This document shows, one piece after another, positions 18,061-30,823 of a stretch of DNA of 64,000 bases. Origin of the DNA: Chlorops oryzae (lineage: Eukaryota; Arthropoda; Insecta; Diptera; Chloropidae); assembly GCA_020466095.1 (NCBI GenBank), contig CM035808.1, positions 29,276,959 to 29,340,958 on the forward strand, given 5' to 3'. The notes beneath the pieces are model-generated. The model searched no databases and was not told the origin of the DNA. It saw only the letters and a list, made by a program, of their open reading frames with translations. The position numbers and the translations under genes were made by a program. How positions within the stretch are numbered: the stretch's first letter is position 1; every line of letters starts with the position of its first letter.

Positions 18061-20067
18061 AAAGAATTTCTCTTGCCCTACTGATAATTCAAATTCTTTC
18101 TTCCTAAAATCTGAAGTACACATACAGTGCATCGAACATTTCACTTCTATTCCTAAAGGTATGCTTATACTCGTATGGCCAAATTTCACCAAAATTCCGT
18201 TTTTATAACGTTACCAGCAATCTTTAATCGCTTATAGCTCCTTAACCATAAGTGCAATCAAAAACATTTTAAGGAACTAAATTGTAGATCTAGTTATTTC
18301 AAACGCAAGGGTTCAAAAAAATTAGTAGGTATTTTCATTGTGATTCATCAAGTTTGAGGTGAAACATTTAAAAAAGAAACGGACGTATGTGTAACGTGAA
18401 AATTGCCCATCAATTTATAAGAATCTTTTGAATTCTAAAAACGAGCCAAGAATTTTCTGAGGAGTTTCCATTTGAACCAGAGAAAAAAAACCTTGGCATG
18501 GAAGACTTTTATAGCCTACTTTACCGACAATGAGCCATCGAATATGCGGCAATATCTAATTTCCATAGTTGCTTTTTGTCCTATTTATGAGTCACTATCT
18601 ACGGCTAAGTTTAAGTACCTATTATAATGTATAGAAAAGCCTTGCACACAATTGCAAGAATGATAATAGATATTGCAAATATTCTTATATTTATTAGTAA
18701 TCTGAATTTCAATGTTTTCGATTGCCTTCCTCATAATGCATAATTCCCCTTCTTTGATTTTCTTCAATTGCACTTCATAACTTTTCCATCAATATCGAAT
18801 CTGTTTTAATGCCAATAAAAAACATTGAAAAATTCCTTGAACGCGTTCAACGTTGAGCGTAATAAACTGTTTCCACTGATGTGAAAAGTTCTCTCCTTAA
18901 TCATTATTTTTCAGGATGTAACAGCAAAAGCACCATACAGACAGATCCATTAGAACACATCAATAGCATTATTGGAAACAAAACATTATTATTGATCTTA
19001 CGATGCCAGAAGAGAATTTGCTCTACATTTCAGCATCAAACCATGCAAAAAGAAGTGCACACATACATACACAAATATACACACATACACAAACATATTT
19101 ATAAGGATGCTTTTTTTTACAAGGAATTCATTCTTAGGTAGTTATGTGTATTGAGCTCCTTCTTCAATGGAGTCCTGCATCCGCTGTCTTTGTTAGTTTT
19201 CAATCAACGAATAAAATCAATGAAATGCTGTTCTATGAACTAAAGAAAATGGAAAAGAAGAATGAAAAAAAAACAGAAACGTAAACAACAGAAATCTAAC
19301 ACATACATACAGAAGTGCATGACGTCAGAGTGTAACAAAAGTGTGACCCTGTTTTATGCGAGATGAAAACAGCAACATCAACACAATCAGCAGCAACAAT
19401 GAAAGCTCACAGCATCGACAAGGGACAAGAAGCATTTACAAAGCACATCGTCTTAAGATCCTCCAATTGGCTATGTAAGATAAGAAAAGTTTCTTAAAAC
19501 GAACAAAAATAATTTAGAGCATTCGTGTTGCACGCACACCACTCACAAGCACTCACACTAACACGCACATACATATATAATTATATATATATGCATTAAA
19601 TTGCATAAAGCATTGCGGTTCTTTTTAACCTAAACAATGAGCAGAAAAATTGAGCTTCGCAAAATCGCGATGCAAGTTAAAATGAATGCAACTTTTTGTA
19701 ATGCAAATTCAAATTAGAAAAGTTAGATTAAGTTGCCGTGCTCTTTTTTAAATCACTGATTATTATGATTTTGTCCTGCGATGTATTTTTTCCCCTTTTT
19801 GTCATCGGCAGCACGCGCCGCAGTGATTGACGGGAAACTCACCGCTAGCCTAATTAACGTTTACTTGGACAGGAAATTTCTCGTGGAAATTTCATCGAAT
19901 GACAGGAAAAAATCGTTCATATTAAAAAATGGTATTGTCATTAAAACTCTGGCGAATTTTCACTCAGAAAAGAGCTCTAGAGTTTTCGCTATTTGCCCCT
20001 GGGCAACTTTTAAACACCCAAATTAAGTTTTGCCATTATTAGGTAATCCTGGCTGTGACCATTGAAA
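18061..20067. other. No gene seen; CA-rich microsatellite tracts
   Basis: No convincing coding region. ACACAT/ACAC-rich tracts lie at 19055-19100 and 19530-19590. An 81-codon plus-strand frame at 19781-20026 has no motif and no coding-like composition, so I leave it unassigned. Confidence 0.5.
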
Positions 20068-20147
20068 TAACAGGTTGGCTGATAATCCCCGGTCTGACAC
20101 ATAGATGCGTCGCACTATTTAAATGCATATTATTCTATATGCAACCT

Positions 20148-21496
20148 CAGGGCCGGATTATAGGGGGGGCCAGGGGGCCAGTGGCACCGGGCCTCCACCA
20201 CGTGGAGGCCCCCACCAGCAGTGATCAAATTAATTTTTTTTATTTATTATAGTTTTCAAGATATTCAGAAACTACTCTCTTAAAATTTCATTTTTATACG
20301 GTTATTCAGGACTTAAGAAATTGAAAAAACCCTTTTATCAATCACAATACGTACTTTTGCCAACAATCAATCTGTCGTTTAGTGAAAATATGCTACATAG
20401 TAAGTTTTATTTTATAATATTCGCTCTACTCAGACTCGCACTTGACCGCTTTTTCGTGAGCAGCAGATTTGTGTTGCGGAGAAAGTGATTTTATGACGAT
20501 TTATTTTAACCCTTTCCCTTTCTGAGACAATACGTCGAAGCAATTTTCAACTCTTCATAACTTCTTTATTACTTCCAATATTTCTAAATTTGAAAATTCC
20601 AATAAGGCCATAAGTATTCTATGTGGTGAAATTGCCATATGTATGTCGTGGAAACAAGTATAACGAAATAAGTCTGAAGGATCATTATAAAAAGCAGTGA
20701 TGCCTGATCACAGATTTTCGGCTAGATCTAGCAGATTTGAAGTTGGACAGCGGAGAAAAATGCATTCTTGCGGTTAGCAAAAAATCGAGCGGAATTTTTT
20801 CCGTACTTTTTACCGAATTTGAATTACATGTTTCTGTGGTCGTGCGCAAAAAGATCAAAAAAAATTTATTTTCCATTTGTCCTCACCGAGAGAGAAAAAG
20901 AATTCCCCTGATCTGGGAATAATGGTCCACTACTTGTGAACATATACCTACCAGAAGTTGTTTTCAACTGTTGGTGAGGTTTTCCGAAATTCTGTGCGAG
21001 CAAGTGAAATTCAAATATCATGTCTCTGACAAAAAACTTGTATTTTTTTTCTATTAGTAACCTTTCTTATCATACGAATTTCTGAGACAGAAACATTTTT
21101 TTAAGAAAACTACACTTCTTATTCGAGAATAAAACTGCTATTTTTGAACTAACCGGAAAAAAACTGTTTGTCTGACTAGTTTGATGATTTTGAGTATCGA
21201 AAGCGACATATTAAAAAAATTATCGTTTGAAACTCTCATTGAAGAATTCGCTAGGATAAAATCGAGAAAAGTTTATATTGGTTGAAAAGACGCTGAATAA
21301 AAAAAAATATTTTATGAAAACTGTTAAATAAACAAAATGTGAACGTTGAAAAATATTTTCATTCATATAATTGATAACCTTTCTACAAACACATTTTCTG
21401 CTATTGTGTGAAATTTCATCCTATATCTTTCAATTAACAGAGGGGCCACTAACATTCTCTGGCCCCCGGGCCCCCGGCAACCTTAATCCGGCTCTG
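20148..21496. mobile_element. Non-autonomous hAT element inside the mariner
   Basis: The ends are CAGGGCCGGATTA and, inverted, CAGAGCCGGATTA, of the form usual for a widespread hAT group, followed by G- and C-rich tracts. The duplication is TGCAACCT (20140-20147) / GGCAACCT (21497-21504), 8 bp with one mismatch, and it matches the uninterrupted mariner sequence in copy 1. The 1.3-kb AT-rich interior shows only short frames (60-63 codons) and no recognisable transposase. Confidence 0.85.
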
Positions 21497-21598
21497 GGCA
21501 ACCTTCAAATGATTCGTGTCAAAATTTGACGTCTGTAAGTCAATTAGTTTGTGAGATAGAGCGTCTTTTGTGAAGCAACTTTTGTTATTCTGAAAAAA

Positions 21599-22620
21599 AT
21601 GGAAAAAAAGGAATTTCGTGTTTTGATAAAATACTGTTATCTGAAGGGAAAAAATACAGTGGAAGCAAAAACTTGGCTTGATAATGAGTTTCCGGACTCT
21701 GCCCCAGGAAAATCAACAATAATTGATTGGTATGCAAAATTCAAGCGGTGAAATGAGCACGGAGGACGGTGAACGCAGTGGACGCCGAAAGAGGTGGTTA
21801 CCGACGAAAACATCAAAAAATTCAAATAGTTTTAAACCAAAATGAAGTTGATCGAGATAGCAGAGGCCTTAAAGATATCAAAGGAACGTGTTGGTCATAT
21901 CATTCATCAATATTTGGATATGAAAAAGCTCTGTGCAAAATGGGTGCCGCGCGAGCTCACATTTGACCAAAAACAACAACGTGTTGATGATTCTGAGCGG
22001 TGTTTGCAGCTGTTAACTCGCAATACACCCGATTTTTGCTCAATGTGACAATGGATGAAACATGGCTCTATCACTACACTCCTGAGTCCAATCGACAGTC
22101 GGCTGAGTGGACAGCGATCGGTGAACCGTCTCCGAAGCGTGGAAAGACTCAAAAGTCCGCTGGCAAAGTAATGGCCTCTGTTTTTTGGGATGGGCATGGA
22201 ATAATTTTTATCGATTATCTTGAGAAGGGAAAAACCATCAACAGTGACTATTATATGTCGTTATTGGACCGTTTGAAGGTCGAAATCGCGGCAAAACGGC
22301 CCCATATGAAGAAAAAATGTTGTTCCACCAAGACAACGCACCGTGCCACAAGTCATTGAGAACGATGGCAAAAATTCATGAATTAGGCTTCGAATTGCTT
22401 CCACCCACCGTATTCTCCAGATCTGGCCCCCAGCAACTTTTTCTTGTTCTCAGACCTCAAAAGGATGCTCGCAGGGAAAAAATTTGGCTGCAATGAAGAG
22501 GTGATCGCCGAAACTGAGGCCTATTTTGAGGCAAAACCGAAGGAGTACTACCAAAATGGTATCAAAAAATTGGAAGGTCTTTAAAATCGGTTTTAGCTCT
22601 TGAAGGGAACTATGTTGAAT
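21599..22620 (+). pseudogene. Himar1-like transposase, copy 2, frameshifted
   Basis: It opens with an ATG at 21599 and follows Himar1-type transposase closely up to WYAKFKR. Then come a 2-base loss at about 21748, a 1-base loss near 21785 and a larger loss near 21825-21840 in the linker. The middle part, including MDETWLYHYTPE (first Asp), is readable from 21842 in two frames. The second Asp segment is frameshifted near 22315 (a short deletion in the Lys run). The third-Asp region is present at about 22400-22435 but out of frame. It cannot make transposase. Confidence 0.92.
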
Positions 22621-22689
22621 AATAAAAACGAATTTTGACAAAAAAATGTGTTTTCTTTGTTAGACCGGGACTTATCAGCCAACCTGTTA

Positions 22690-25600
22690 GTTTATTTAAA
22701 TACCTTTGGTCTCCGTTCTAAATTGCTCTATGGATTGACACTTAAAATCAAAAATACATTGCAGGCTTTATAACGGAAACTTCTCACCACGCCTAACTTA
22801 TTGCCTTTGCCCGAAGAAGGGAAAATAATCACATACCTGATTAAGTATATCTATAGTAGCTGATCCGTCGAACTTCGTAATACCTCAGCAGAAACGGATG
22901 TGTCAACAATCAATCACCAAAAACATGACGATTTCCTTTGATCCGTTTTGCTCTTTCATTTTCATGACATTCAAAGGCTAATCGTTATATCTTTAATTAT
23001 AAAATAGTTCACTCAATTTGACAATAAGACGTACACGTGGCGAAATAACATTGCTCCTACATCGGGAATTAAAACTTAAAATTTCTTGATGGGACCAAAT
23101 GTTGAGGCTTAAGAGTATCCAATGTTCAGACCTACCTGGTATGCACATAAAATTTCATACAAATCGGTCCAACAGTTTTGGAGGAGTTTGGTAAGAAATT
23201 CCGCGACACGAGAATTTTATATATTATATTTAATTATAAAGTATTTTTAGTCCAAGAGGGATATTCCTAAAGATTTTCTGTTCAAATTTAACAAGAAAAA
23301 ACGTGAAGAAAGTTACAGATTCCAGAAGAACATTCTCATTGAAGGTATTCTCTATAACACATATACAGCATATGTCCATAGATTGAGGAAACCGAAACTT
23401 AGTTTCCTTGTATTCGAAATAAGTTTCTTGTTATTTGAGCAAAGCTTTCTGTATAACAAAAAACACAATGAAAATTTCTTCAATGAATCTTACATTATTT
23501 AATGAATTAGACATGGACACAACATATTTGTAGTCAGTCAACACAAAAGAATTGCATTTCTGAGTCCCACAAGGTTGCTACACAGAAACCCAGAATGTCC
23601 TTTAAAGCAATAAATCAATCAGAAAGGAATTTTCGAAATAAACCAGAGAGCATGCGGCTGCTTTCATTAATCACACGAGCACCGCAAATTGAGCTTTAAG
23701 GTCCCTTTTCGGGGACTGGAGCATTTATGTGGCGGAACATGAAACGACAATAACCACAAAGCCATTTCACTCTGGCTTCAACTTATAGTCCTTTATTTGT
23801 TGATTTTTTATTTTACTTGGTTTTTTAAATATTTTTTTATATTTTTTTTCGCACAATATTCTTGAAGTCGATTTTCGCAATTTTCCGATTATGGCCACTG
23901 TTTGTGGCCGCATTGATGTTGACTTTTTCATATGGTGTTTAACGACACGTTATGACGTTGTTTTATTTATCCAATTGATTGTATTTACTTTTTGATCGAT
24001 TGGTTTCCCTCCCCTTCATTGTGAATGATGAATTATGGTCTACGCAATTAATCCTGAGAGTGGAAATTTTTCAAATAAAAGTAATCTCGCTAGCAGTAGC
24101 GCCGTTAATATTCCATATTTCACCAATTCCCAAGGGGGAGCCTTCAATTTTGTCTCTGAGCAGAAAGTCGATTGTTGATTGTAAGACAGACAGGCTTTTG
24201 AGGGATTTTTACTGATTCTTATGAATCCAAACTTTAAAAAGAAATTTACATTCAAAGAAGTCCTTAAAGAAGCCGCTTATACATATGTATTAGAGGCTTT
24301 CACTATTTTTCTCTCAACTCGATCCGAAGATTTAAAAAAAAAGCAACATCTCGATCGATATGCGACGAATTTTAGTTTTATAGTCTGTTTGAGTTTTTTT
24401 TATGATAAATTTCGGCTTTTATTTTTGGCTCGTTTCATTTTTATTTGATTTCGGCTAATCCTTGAAATCGATGTGCTTTCCTAACACAAACGCATTTCTT
24501 ATTTTATCGACTCCTGAATTAAATCAATGTCTCCCAATCTTAATACCGTGGACCGCTTTCAATTCCAACATAATAAGAAGCAAAATTATATCCGATTCTA
24601 TTCAATCTTTTGGCTTGTACTTCCGAAGCTATTGGATTTATATCTGATGTCCTTGAACATGTCAGTCGTTAGGACAGCGTTAAACGTGTCTACTGATTTT
24701 TTTTTTTTTAAAGGCAATAATATGAAATGAAAAAAGGACGAAAGGAACCCTCTAAAGGTAATTTTTGATGAAAGTATTCACCTTTACGATAGCTTCTGAA
24801 TTTGAATGATAGAAATTTCAATTTCATTGGAATGGTTCAAATTCTTACATTACCTACATTTTTCCATCTTGAGCACAGCCAATTCATTTGGAAATTTTTT
24901 GAATTTTTCTTATTTAGCTTTAAATGCTTCAGAAAGATATTCTATCTTCGACTATATTATAACACAATGGAGGGCTCCGAATCGAAGCGCGCTGTACGGG
25001 AGCAAGGAAAACATGTAAAATCACTCTGGGAAATCCTTTTGCGAGAAAATCACAAAAAAGGGAAGCGAAAATAAATTCACCCATTCATACCGCAAGCTCG
25101 GAGTCTTGATCTCGTTATCTTCGAACGTTTACTTAGGCATGCACATATTTACACACACAAAAACAAACACACACACACACGCTCATACAATTTAGAGATT
25201 ATAGGTACTGATATATACTGTACTTAAATTGACAGGAATACCATCAAGAAATCAATTTCATTGTCAAAGCAAATCCTTCGTCCTACGTAACTGTGCTTTC
25301 CTTTAATCCTTTGGTCCTTTGTTCAAATATTTTCAGTGATTTTTATGCAGTTTTGCTTTTTGGGTGATTTTTTTTATATTTTTTTTTTTAACGTATTTGA
25401 TTGTACAATAAAGTGAGGGAAATGCTATCGAAATTTTTCGCTGATCCGACAAAATGTCGTATCTCGAATAACCTCATTTGTGTGCTTTCTTGTGGAAATG
25501 GTATGTCAATTTAAGATTAAACGTTCAATATATAAGTGTACCGTGCCAGCAGCACACACATGTACGTATGTAAATGTGAGTGTGTGTGTGTGTACGTGTG

Positions 25601-26255
25601 TCTGTGGGAAAAGTCCAAATGAAAATGAATTGGTATGTGTATGCGTTTGTCATAAATATTTATATGCCTTTCTTTTTGCTGTTTTCTACGCACAAGTAGC
25701 TTCGATTTTGTTCTCCGTTTCTTCCTTCTTTAACTTAAGGTTATGAAAAGAGACAGAGAGAGACAGAGAGAGACAGATAGAGAAAGAACGGGAAACCGGG
25801 CCAAGTAGGGAGCAGTATCAGAGACATTTTATCTGAGGAATGTCCCTTGTCATGCCTGACCGACGACATTGGTATTTAATCACAGCAGCAAGCACGTGCA
25901 ACCTTTTGGTTTTTGATTCTTGCAATTCTTTTCAACATTTTCTCTTTTTTCCTTTTTTGAAATTTGCTTGAGCTGAATTCGTCTCAAGATCTCATCACTG
26001 CTGCTCGTCCATCCGAGTGACAATAGAATTTTTTATCGTTTAGGAAGTAATTAAGAGAGCATTTGTCAAATGGTGGATTGATTTTTTCAGGATTTTTGCT
26101 AATTGCAACAATATTTAACGCAACGGAAGGGAATTTAAGCTGAAATAGCAAATCCATTGTAGGCCCCATCTTTGTAGAACCTAAAACATGGCATATTCAT
26201 ACATTAGTTGTCCGAAAAAACATTTTTTTTAACGTGATTTTTTCAAAAGCTTACC
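22690..26255. other. No gene seen; microsatellites
   Basis: AT-rich sequence without a supportable coding region; frames of 60-90 codons here have no motifs. It contains CA repeats near 25155-25185, GT-rich sequence at 25575-25600, a GAGACAGAGA tract at 25750-25790, and the retroelement tail listed separately at 23135-23230. Confidence 0.5.
23135..23230 (+). mobile_element. Possible RTE-type retroelement 3' tail
   Basis: The string AAATTTCATACAAATCGGTC followed by CAACAGTTTTGGAGGAGT and GACACGAGAATTTTATATAT resembles the 3' end of insect RTE-like non-LTR elements, as I remember them. Nothing upstream is recognisable, as expected of a 5'-truncated copy. Confidence 0.3.
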
Positions 26256-26257
26256 TA

Positions 26258-26464
26258 CGCTCAAAAAACTTTCTCAAGAACTTTACATTGCTGAGACAAT
26301 GTTTTTGAAAAAATTTTTGCATCAAGAATTAATTTTCAGACCAACAATTTCTGTGGTCATGCGAACAAGTTTTGTTGTTGTTTTAAGAACTTCCATGTTT
26401 TTTAGAACAATTTAATTTGTGGGGAACGATTTAACCAACAAAATTGTTGGCATTTTTTTGAGTG
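26258..26464. mobile_element. Small TA-flanked MITE (CRCTCAAAAAA ends)
   Basis: The ends are CGCTCAAAAAA and, inverted, CACTCAAAAAAA, with TA on both sides (26256-26257 and 26465-26466), as in Tc1/mariner-type MITEs. It is 207 bp with no coding capacity. The same end motif (TTTTTTGAGTG then TA) occurs alone at 35480-35492. Confidence 0.5.
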
Positions 26465-26761
26465 TATGGGCTAAAGTATTTTTGCGAAACTCTTCAGATT
26501 TTTAGTTAAAGGTTTAGGGTCTGCGATAGGCGGATTTTCCCAAAAAGTCCGCCCAGCTAATCAAAAGCGTCTACACGGAGCACTTAAAGACTTCATTTCC
26601 GGAGCGAAAATGCTCCTTAAACGCTCTGATATAGGAGCTTTATATGAGCGTTTGTAGGGAGAAAAGGGCACGGAGCCATATTTGGAAAAAGTTTACTTTT
26701 TTAGGATCTCAAATTTTATCTTTCATGATTACTAGAATGCTCCTTAAGAATCTGTTTGAAC

Positions 26762-27221
26762 CAAGGACGTGAACTGGTTTTGAACCGAACCGGTTTTGAA
26801 CCGTAAAACCGCTTTTATCTGCTGATGAACCGAACCATTAACCGAACCGAAGTTTTTCACAAATGTTTGAACCGAACCGAAAACCGAACCACTTTCTGCA
26901 AAGGTTCAGGATTTCATTTTTACCTGCAATCATGCACAGTAGTCGCTCCCACAGGCGAAAAATAAAAAAAATCTAAGTCGGTATTCTTATGAAATTAGTA
27001 TCGATACCATCTCTAATATGGTAAAAAATTGCGTTAGAAGTGGGAACACGAGTTAAGAATTTTTTCAGTTCGACAAATTCCCGAACCGATGAACCGAACC
27101 GAACCGAAACCCCGGTTCAAAGAAGTAGAAAAACAGGTTTAATGAACCAATCGAAAAGTTCAAATACGGTTTGAACCGCCGAGCCAAACCGGGCAAATTT
27201 TCCACCCGGTTCACGTCCCTG
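26762..27221. mobile_element. hAT-type MITE with GAACCGAACCG arrays
   Basis: The ends read CAAGGACGTGAACTGG and, inverted, CAGGGACGTGAACCGG. The flanks GTTTGAAC (26754-26761) and GTTTGGAC (27222-27229) form an 8-bp duplication with one mismatch. The interior is dominated by short direct arrays of GAACCGAACCG near both ends. It is 460 bp and non-coding. Its plan resembles the element at 3710-4233. Confidence 0.65.
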
Positions 27222-27229
27222 GTTTGGAC

Positions 27230-28496
27230 TCCCTTTCAGATATAAATTTATAAAAACTTGCTCGTTTGGTCTCCCTAAATGCTCCTAGGCGTTGTTTTTT
27301 TTTAAGTCCTTGGCAAAAGCACTACTTCGTGTCCTTTTATAGGTACTCCTAATCCGGAGCACTTCGAAAACACTTCTTCAGGGCGCTTTAAAAGGAGTCA
27401 TTTTGCAAGATTTTTCGGAGCAATTCGTGTATGGTCGGCTGGGTAGGTATTTGGCTGTGGAACTCAGTTCCAGCTTTTTATATGAACAATAAAATTTTAA
27501 AATAGCCTTCTGAAGGTGTTCAAAAATAGGCCTGTTTTCAAGAAAACAACGGAGTTCTGGCATTGGAAACATTTCAGAATATTGACATGTATATTTTAAG
27601 GGCTCAATTTAAATATTTTTTGTTGCCCTGTTTCTCAAATAATCTCGATTAAAAGAACATTTTCAACATATGCAAATGCGTATACTTTGATCTGCTAAAC
27701 TTAAATAATATCGAAAAACATTTTTATTAAGAAAAAAATAAACTTTTAATAAAAATTAAAGTAGTTTGACATTTCCTGTCGATTCGATAAATGATTAAAC
27801 AAGCCTTTTGAGCAAAGGTCATTCAAACTTTCACGTCAGAAGCTTAAATGGCAAAATTTTACAACCAAATTCAATTATAACAGTAAATTTGAACAAAATT
27901 TCAAAATATATTTCCACTTAAATGTGAACAACAATTAGAAACCTAACGGCGCAAAAACAATGAAATTAATTCCACAAATTCAAGCATCGCCTCGGGGAAG
28001 CAATTCAACAAATCCAGCAACTTCCGTGCATCAACGACATTCATTCAAAATTTTCCATTCCATTCCGTTTTTATATTTCCTTTTGATCCTTGTGACATTC
28101 AGCGTAAGGTGAGAACAATTTTTTAATAAGCTTATCGCATACAGATGTCAGTGTCGCCTGTCGTTGAGGTAAGCGCACAAAATCTCGCATTAGAAAACTG
28201 ACTGAAATCTGTTATGGATACATTTGCCACCGATTTTATATAAAATGCAACACCAGCAAATGTTTCTCTACCGTTTAACCTTTCTCTTCATCAACGTAGG
28301 CGGGTGTATGTATGTATGTATGTAGGTGGAGAATGGCGCATGCATTTGGATTTCTCTCAACCATTTTTTTAATACGACCGCAACAAAGGAATCTATTCAT
28401 TCATTCGATGTGGTTAACATTATGGGCTTTCATTATTTCTTTTTTTTTTCTCCCTCTCTCTCCCTCTTCTCCCATTGCACTATGGGTAAAAACACC
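27230..28496. other. No gene seen
   Basis: AT-rich, no supportable frames. A short TATG repeat lies at 28305-28325, and a CT-rich tract just before 28480. Confidence 0.5.
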
Positions 28497-29097
28497 ACTT
28501 TTTCTGGCCGAAATTCGAGGTTTTTGAATATAGGGATTTTTGAGGTCGCTGATGACGAATATGAAATCCAAATTTAAAAATTCAAAATGGCGGATCCAAT
28601 ATGACGGTCCAATTTTTTAAAATAATCATGAAATCTTTTAAAAATCACCACATGGGGGGTTTGGAAGTCGCTGATTACGAATATGAACTCCAAATTGAAT
28701 TTTCAAAATGGCGGATTCAATATGGCGGTCCAATTTTTTTAAATAATGATGAAATCTTTTAAAAATCACCACATAGGGGGTTTGGAGGTCGCTGATTACA
28801 AATATGAACTCCAAATTTATAAATTCAAAATGGCGGATCCAATATGGCGGTCCAATTTTTTAAATAATGATGAAATCGTTTAAAAATCACCGCATGGGGG
28901 TTTTGAGGTCGCTGATGACGAATATGAACTTCAAATTTAAAAATTCAAAATGGCGGATCCAATGTGGCTGTCCAATTTTTTAAATAATGATGAAATCTTT
29001 TTAAAAATCACCACAGAGGGGTTTTTGAGGACGCTGATTACGAAAATGTACTCCAAATTTAAAAATTCAAAATGGCGAATTCAATATGGCACTTTTA
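28497..29097. repeat. 121-bp tandem repeat, about 4.7 units
   Basis: The landmark GAGGTCGCTGATKACGAATATG starts at 28542, 28664, 28785, 28905 and 29027, a period of 120-122 bp. Each unit contains TTCAAAATGGCGGATCCAAT, then ATGGCGGTCCAATTTTTTAA, then ATCACCACATGGGGG. Units differ by a few percent, so the array is not freshly amplified. Text of this type (AAAATGGCGGATCCAATATGG) recurs in many arthropod genomes as I remember; the parent element is not visible here. Confidence 0.85.
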
Positions 29098-29722
29098 ACC
29101 GTTCGAACTTTCAAAGCAAAAACTAATCAGAAAAAAAAATTTATTTCTGCATCTCAATTTTTGATTAATGGCCAAAAAAAGTCGAATTTTTACACATAGT
29201 GCATCGCAGTCGTTGAAAGGAAAAATCTGTTGCATACATTCGGGCGTTGCGAGTTGAATGCGTGAAGGCGAGCGTGCATGAATGGATCGACGTGCAGTGC
29301 TGAATAATATGCTTTGGTGTTTACTGTGCTGATGCAGGAAATTTGCACATAAGCACAAAATTAGAAACGGGATTGCATTCATATGAACTGTTTAGAGCCT
29401 TTGTTTGTTTGCTTTTTGTTTCTTTTCCTTTCTTTTCTTTTCTTCTTGTGCAAATCTCAACACGAGCGTTAAAGAAAAACCGTGCATATCTTTAAGGATA
29501 TTTAACGAATTCATTTACATATATTTTTTCAAATTAAATATGTTATATTTTAAAATTGGTAGATGTAGTGTTCGAGAGAACTCAAAATACCATTACATCT
29601 CGTTTGTCTTTTGAAAGTTTTCTCACTGCAATCGAAATTTAAATCGAATTTCACTAGAAGCCAACAGTGAAGATTTATCCTTACAATAGAAAGTTTACCA
29701 TCTTTTATCATACAAAAAAATA

Positions 29723-30112
29723 ATGCAAGTCATTTTCTCGCGATACAATCATCAGAATACAAGTATCTATCGTTGTTCGCTTGAAATTCATTCGCCCTTG
29801 TGTTGTGCTGCTTCTGAGAAATTCGCTTGCGGCTCAACTCAATTGTCGCTTTCAAGGTCTACCTCACAATTAGGAGAAGTGAATATTGAAAACTTTCAGT
29901 CTGAAACGAAACACGTTCAGAACAGTTTAGCATCCAGCGAGACTGGTGAGACTAGGGAGTCCTTTAAGCGCACACGTTGTGTATTAGCATTGTTCGAGTG
30001 CCATGTAGAATGCACAAGCGGGGGCACTCGCTCGTGTGTTGTCTTCCATCAAGTCCTAACGAAGTGTAGTGACGTACAAATCATAGCGGACGAACATTGC
30101 GGGAAGCTATAA
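29723..30112 (+). other. Unassigned 129-codon frame
   Basis: The frame opens with a true ATG and encodes a Ser/Thr/Glu-rich, cysteine-containing peptide (MQVIFSRYNHQNTSIYRCSL at the start). It stands out in GC content from the surrounding AT-rich DNA. There is no domain, signal peptide or membrane segment I recognise, and no splice context. It may be a chance frame in a non-coding conserved or regulatory segment. The rest of 29100-30820 shows nothing supportable. Confidence 0.15.
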
Positions 30113-30823
30113 ACTTAACGTAGAAAAACATCAGCTCCAACATCCTCACAGTTTTCATGTGAAATTTACGTTTTTGCCCTCGAAGCACATACGAATTATG
30201 TACATACACATGTACCTGCATGCACGCATACATTCAGCTCAAGCATGCCTACATAAAACAGTATAAAAGAGTTTTTCAAAACGAAAAAAAAACCAACTTA
30301 TGTTCCAGAGTTTCGCCATAAAACGAGCACGGATTTTAATGCCCTCGAAAAAAAAGAAAAAGAAAAAACATTTGTTTAATATTCAGCTCTAGCAGCGAAC
30401 ATTTAAGTTGCGCGGATCTTGTAACACCTTGAACTGCAAGTAGAAAGGATGATCATATTGCACTTTCCATCTTGAAATTTTAAATATAAACCTAAGATGA
30501 TTCTGAGTGTAATTTAGCGTGGAAAATCCATCACTAATACTATTGTCTATTCGCAGAAAATTAATCTTACCTTTCAGCCGGATTCATTCGTGATCCGTCG
30601 TGAGACGTTCTTTGGTCCTACTGTCGACTTTTAGCTCCGCCTGCCACTGTCAATTGTGATATTTTCTTTGTCAGTGTCTTAAACGTCATTGTGGTTCTAT
30701 TAATTAAGTGCACCTTGAACAATTCCCATCATAAATACCTCCTGAATTGTAGGAAGATGAGCTCATTTAATTTCAAATGAAGCCGAAAGGCTTAAAGAGG
30801 TTTTTTTTTTTTTAATAGTTTAA

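Larger units (their letters stand above)
20070..22687 (+). mobile_element. Himar1-like mariner, copy 2, carrying a hAT insertion
   Basis: TA-flanked (20068-20069 and 22688-22689), with the same ACAGGTTGGCTGATAA ends as copy 1; the left end has lost one base. Excluding the 1349-bp hAT element (20148-21496) and its 8-bp duplication, the mariner is about 1.26 kb. It keeps the ATG and the stretch around the third Asp that copy 1 lacks, but has several small deletions of its own. The two copies therefore decayed independently. Confidence 0.93.

Noticed and set aside
19781..20026. An 81-codon plus-strand frame as a host exon
   Set aside because: No motif, no splice context and no coding-like composition compared with the flanks.
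28497..29097. 121-bp repeat as CRISPR
   Set aside because: Whole units repeat head to tail without variable spacers.
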